A DNA stretch of 64,000 nt from Hydractinia symbiolongicarpus (taxonomy: Eukaryota; Cnidaria; Hydrozoa; Anthoathecata; Hydractiniidae), in NCBI RefSeq assembly GCF_029227915.1, contig NC_079877.1:27307851-27371850 (forward strand), read 5' to 3'. A model generated the notes under the pieces. It was not told the origin of the DNA, did no database searches, and saw only the letters and a program-made list of their open reading frames with translations. The position numbers and the translations under genes were made by a program. Numbering within the stretch: the first letter of the stretch is position 1; each line of letters starts with the position of its first letter. Shown here piece by piece: positions 63,401 to 64,000 of the stretch.

Positions 63401-64000
63401 CATTCTACGTCCAACATAGAAGTTCTAAAGTTTTTCTCTTTAAATTGTAACTTTTGGAAAGAAAAACGCAAATTTCTTTTTTTAAAGTAGCTTTTTACCC
63501 ACAAAGTTGAAGCAATTGTCACCATAACTTTCAAATGCATGATATTTACATTTTTATTTTATCATGCAGGGCCAAAATTATGACAATATATATTTGATAC
63601 ATGAAGAAAGAAATTGTTTAACACATTTATTTTTATTCTTATAACCATAAAAAAAAGTTACTTTTTTGCTGTTGTTAGCGTTTAGTTTTTTGAATCACAG
63701 TAAACTTTTAACATCAATTTATGTTATGTTGTTGCAAAAGACAAGACACAAAATAATGCCCAGCTATATCTTTAAGCAGAATGCAATTGCCAAAAGGGGA
63801 AGAATTTTAAATGGTATACATATCATTTTATATACCTCTTTTTAGCATGTGACTGTTCATCTGGAGGCTCTTTTTCACAAAATTGTGATGTTAACAGTGG
63901 ACAATGCCCATGTCGTCCAAATTATGATGGCTTTAAATGCCAACGCTGTAAATCTGGTTATTATGGTTATCCACAATGTACATCGTGTGAATGTAATAAT
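57439..64000 (+). CDS. Laminin alpha chain, N-terminal part (alpha3/alpha5-like); 3'-partial
   Basis: Secreted basement-membrane subunit; LN domains polymerise the laminin network. Exons: 57439-57810, 58478-58714, 58950-59015, 60175-60279, 61008-61215, 62119-62328, 62408-62542, 62626-62766, 63027-63167, 63242-63379, 63846-64000 (open). They join in one frame, 636 codons so far. ATG 57439 was chosen because it starts a hydrophobic signal peptide (MIVFFALLSAVAC); upstream in-frame sequence has no ATG. Residues ~18-270 are the LN domain: [73 protein letters not shown]. LE repeats follow from LE1 (CLCNGFADEC), with long LE2 (CNCHGHSDEC, GVYSGGGVCKNCQH), then LE3-LE7 one per exon and the start of LE8 (CECNN). 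[13 protein letters not shown] and the GVYSGGG insert in LE2 suit an alpha3/5-type chain, not beta, gamma or netrin. Expected downstream parts (more LE, L4, coiled coil, LG) are outside the window. Confidence 0.95.
61895..61925. repeat. 14-bp perfect hairpin in a laminin intron
   Basis: TTCAAGCTCTATAC, spacer AAA, GTATAGAGCTTGAA. It lies in the ~0.9-kb intron before the LE2 exon. It is a short palindrome with no known role. Confidence 0.85.

Overview
This window is eukaryotic, AT-rich nuclear DNA with spliced genes (GT-AG introns of about 70 bp to 3 kb). It most resembles an early-branching animal, probably a cnidarian and perhaps a hydrozoan. The reasons are two conserved mitochondrial metabolic genes, a laminin alpha chain, a Pointed+ETS transcription factor, a Penelope-like element and many short dispersed foldback and microsatellite repeats. 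The phylum is inferred from protein resemblance and genome style; no species can be named.

Layout. (1) 1-9,670, + strand: the 3' two thirds of the ADP-forming succinyl-CoA ligase beta subunit gene (SUCLA2), seven exons ending at a stop codon, with the 5' end outside the window. (2) About 9.7-38 kb: a gene-poor stretch built mostly of repeats. It holds a tandem pair of Helitron-like repeats (11.4-12.3 kb), a truncated Penelope-like element with an intact GIY-YIG endonuclease frame and 215-bp inverted ends (14.2-15.4 kb), (AT)n tracts, a dispersed repeat family I call R1, a two-copy family R2, a broken LINE-type reverse transcriptase (27.4-28.4 kb) and a 50-bp-period minisatellite (32.7 kb). 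(3) 38.0-40.7 kb, + strand: an ETS-family transcription factor with a Pointed domain and a very divergent ETS domain. (4) 44.6-56.5 kb, - strand: a complete very-long-chain acyl-CoA dehydrogenase gene (ACADVL) of 25 coding exons whose spliced frame closes exactly at 630 residues. (5) 57.4-64.0 kb, + strand: the 5' end of a laminin alpha gene (alpha3/alpha5-like): signal peptide, laminin N-terminal domain, seven LE repeats and the start of an eighth, running off the window.

How the genes relate. SUCLA2 (citric acid cycle) and ACADVL (mitochondrial fatty-acid beta-oxidation) both act in the mitochondrial matrix or inner membrane, but they are 35 kb apart and nothing suggests a joint unit. ACADVL and the laminin gene are arranged head to head with 904 bp between start codons, so they may share a promoter region. 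No RNA gene, CRISPR array or prokaryotic-type operon was seen. I found no convincing new multi-gene system. The observations most worth following up are the ETS domain that lacks the second recognition-helix arginine, the inverted organisation of the Penelope-like copy, and the dispersed repeat families.
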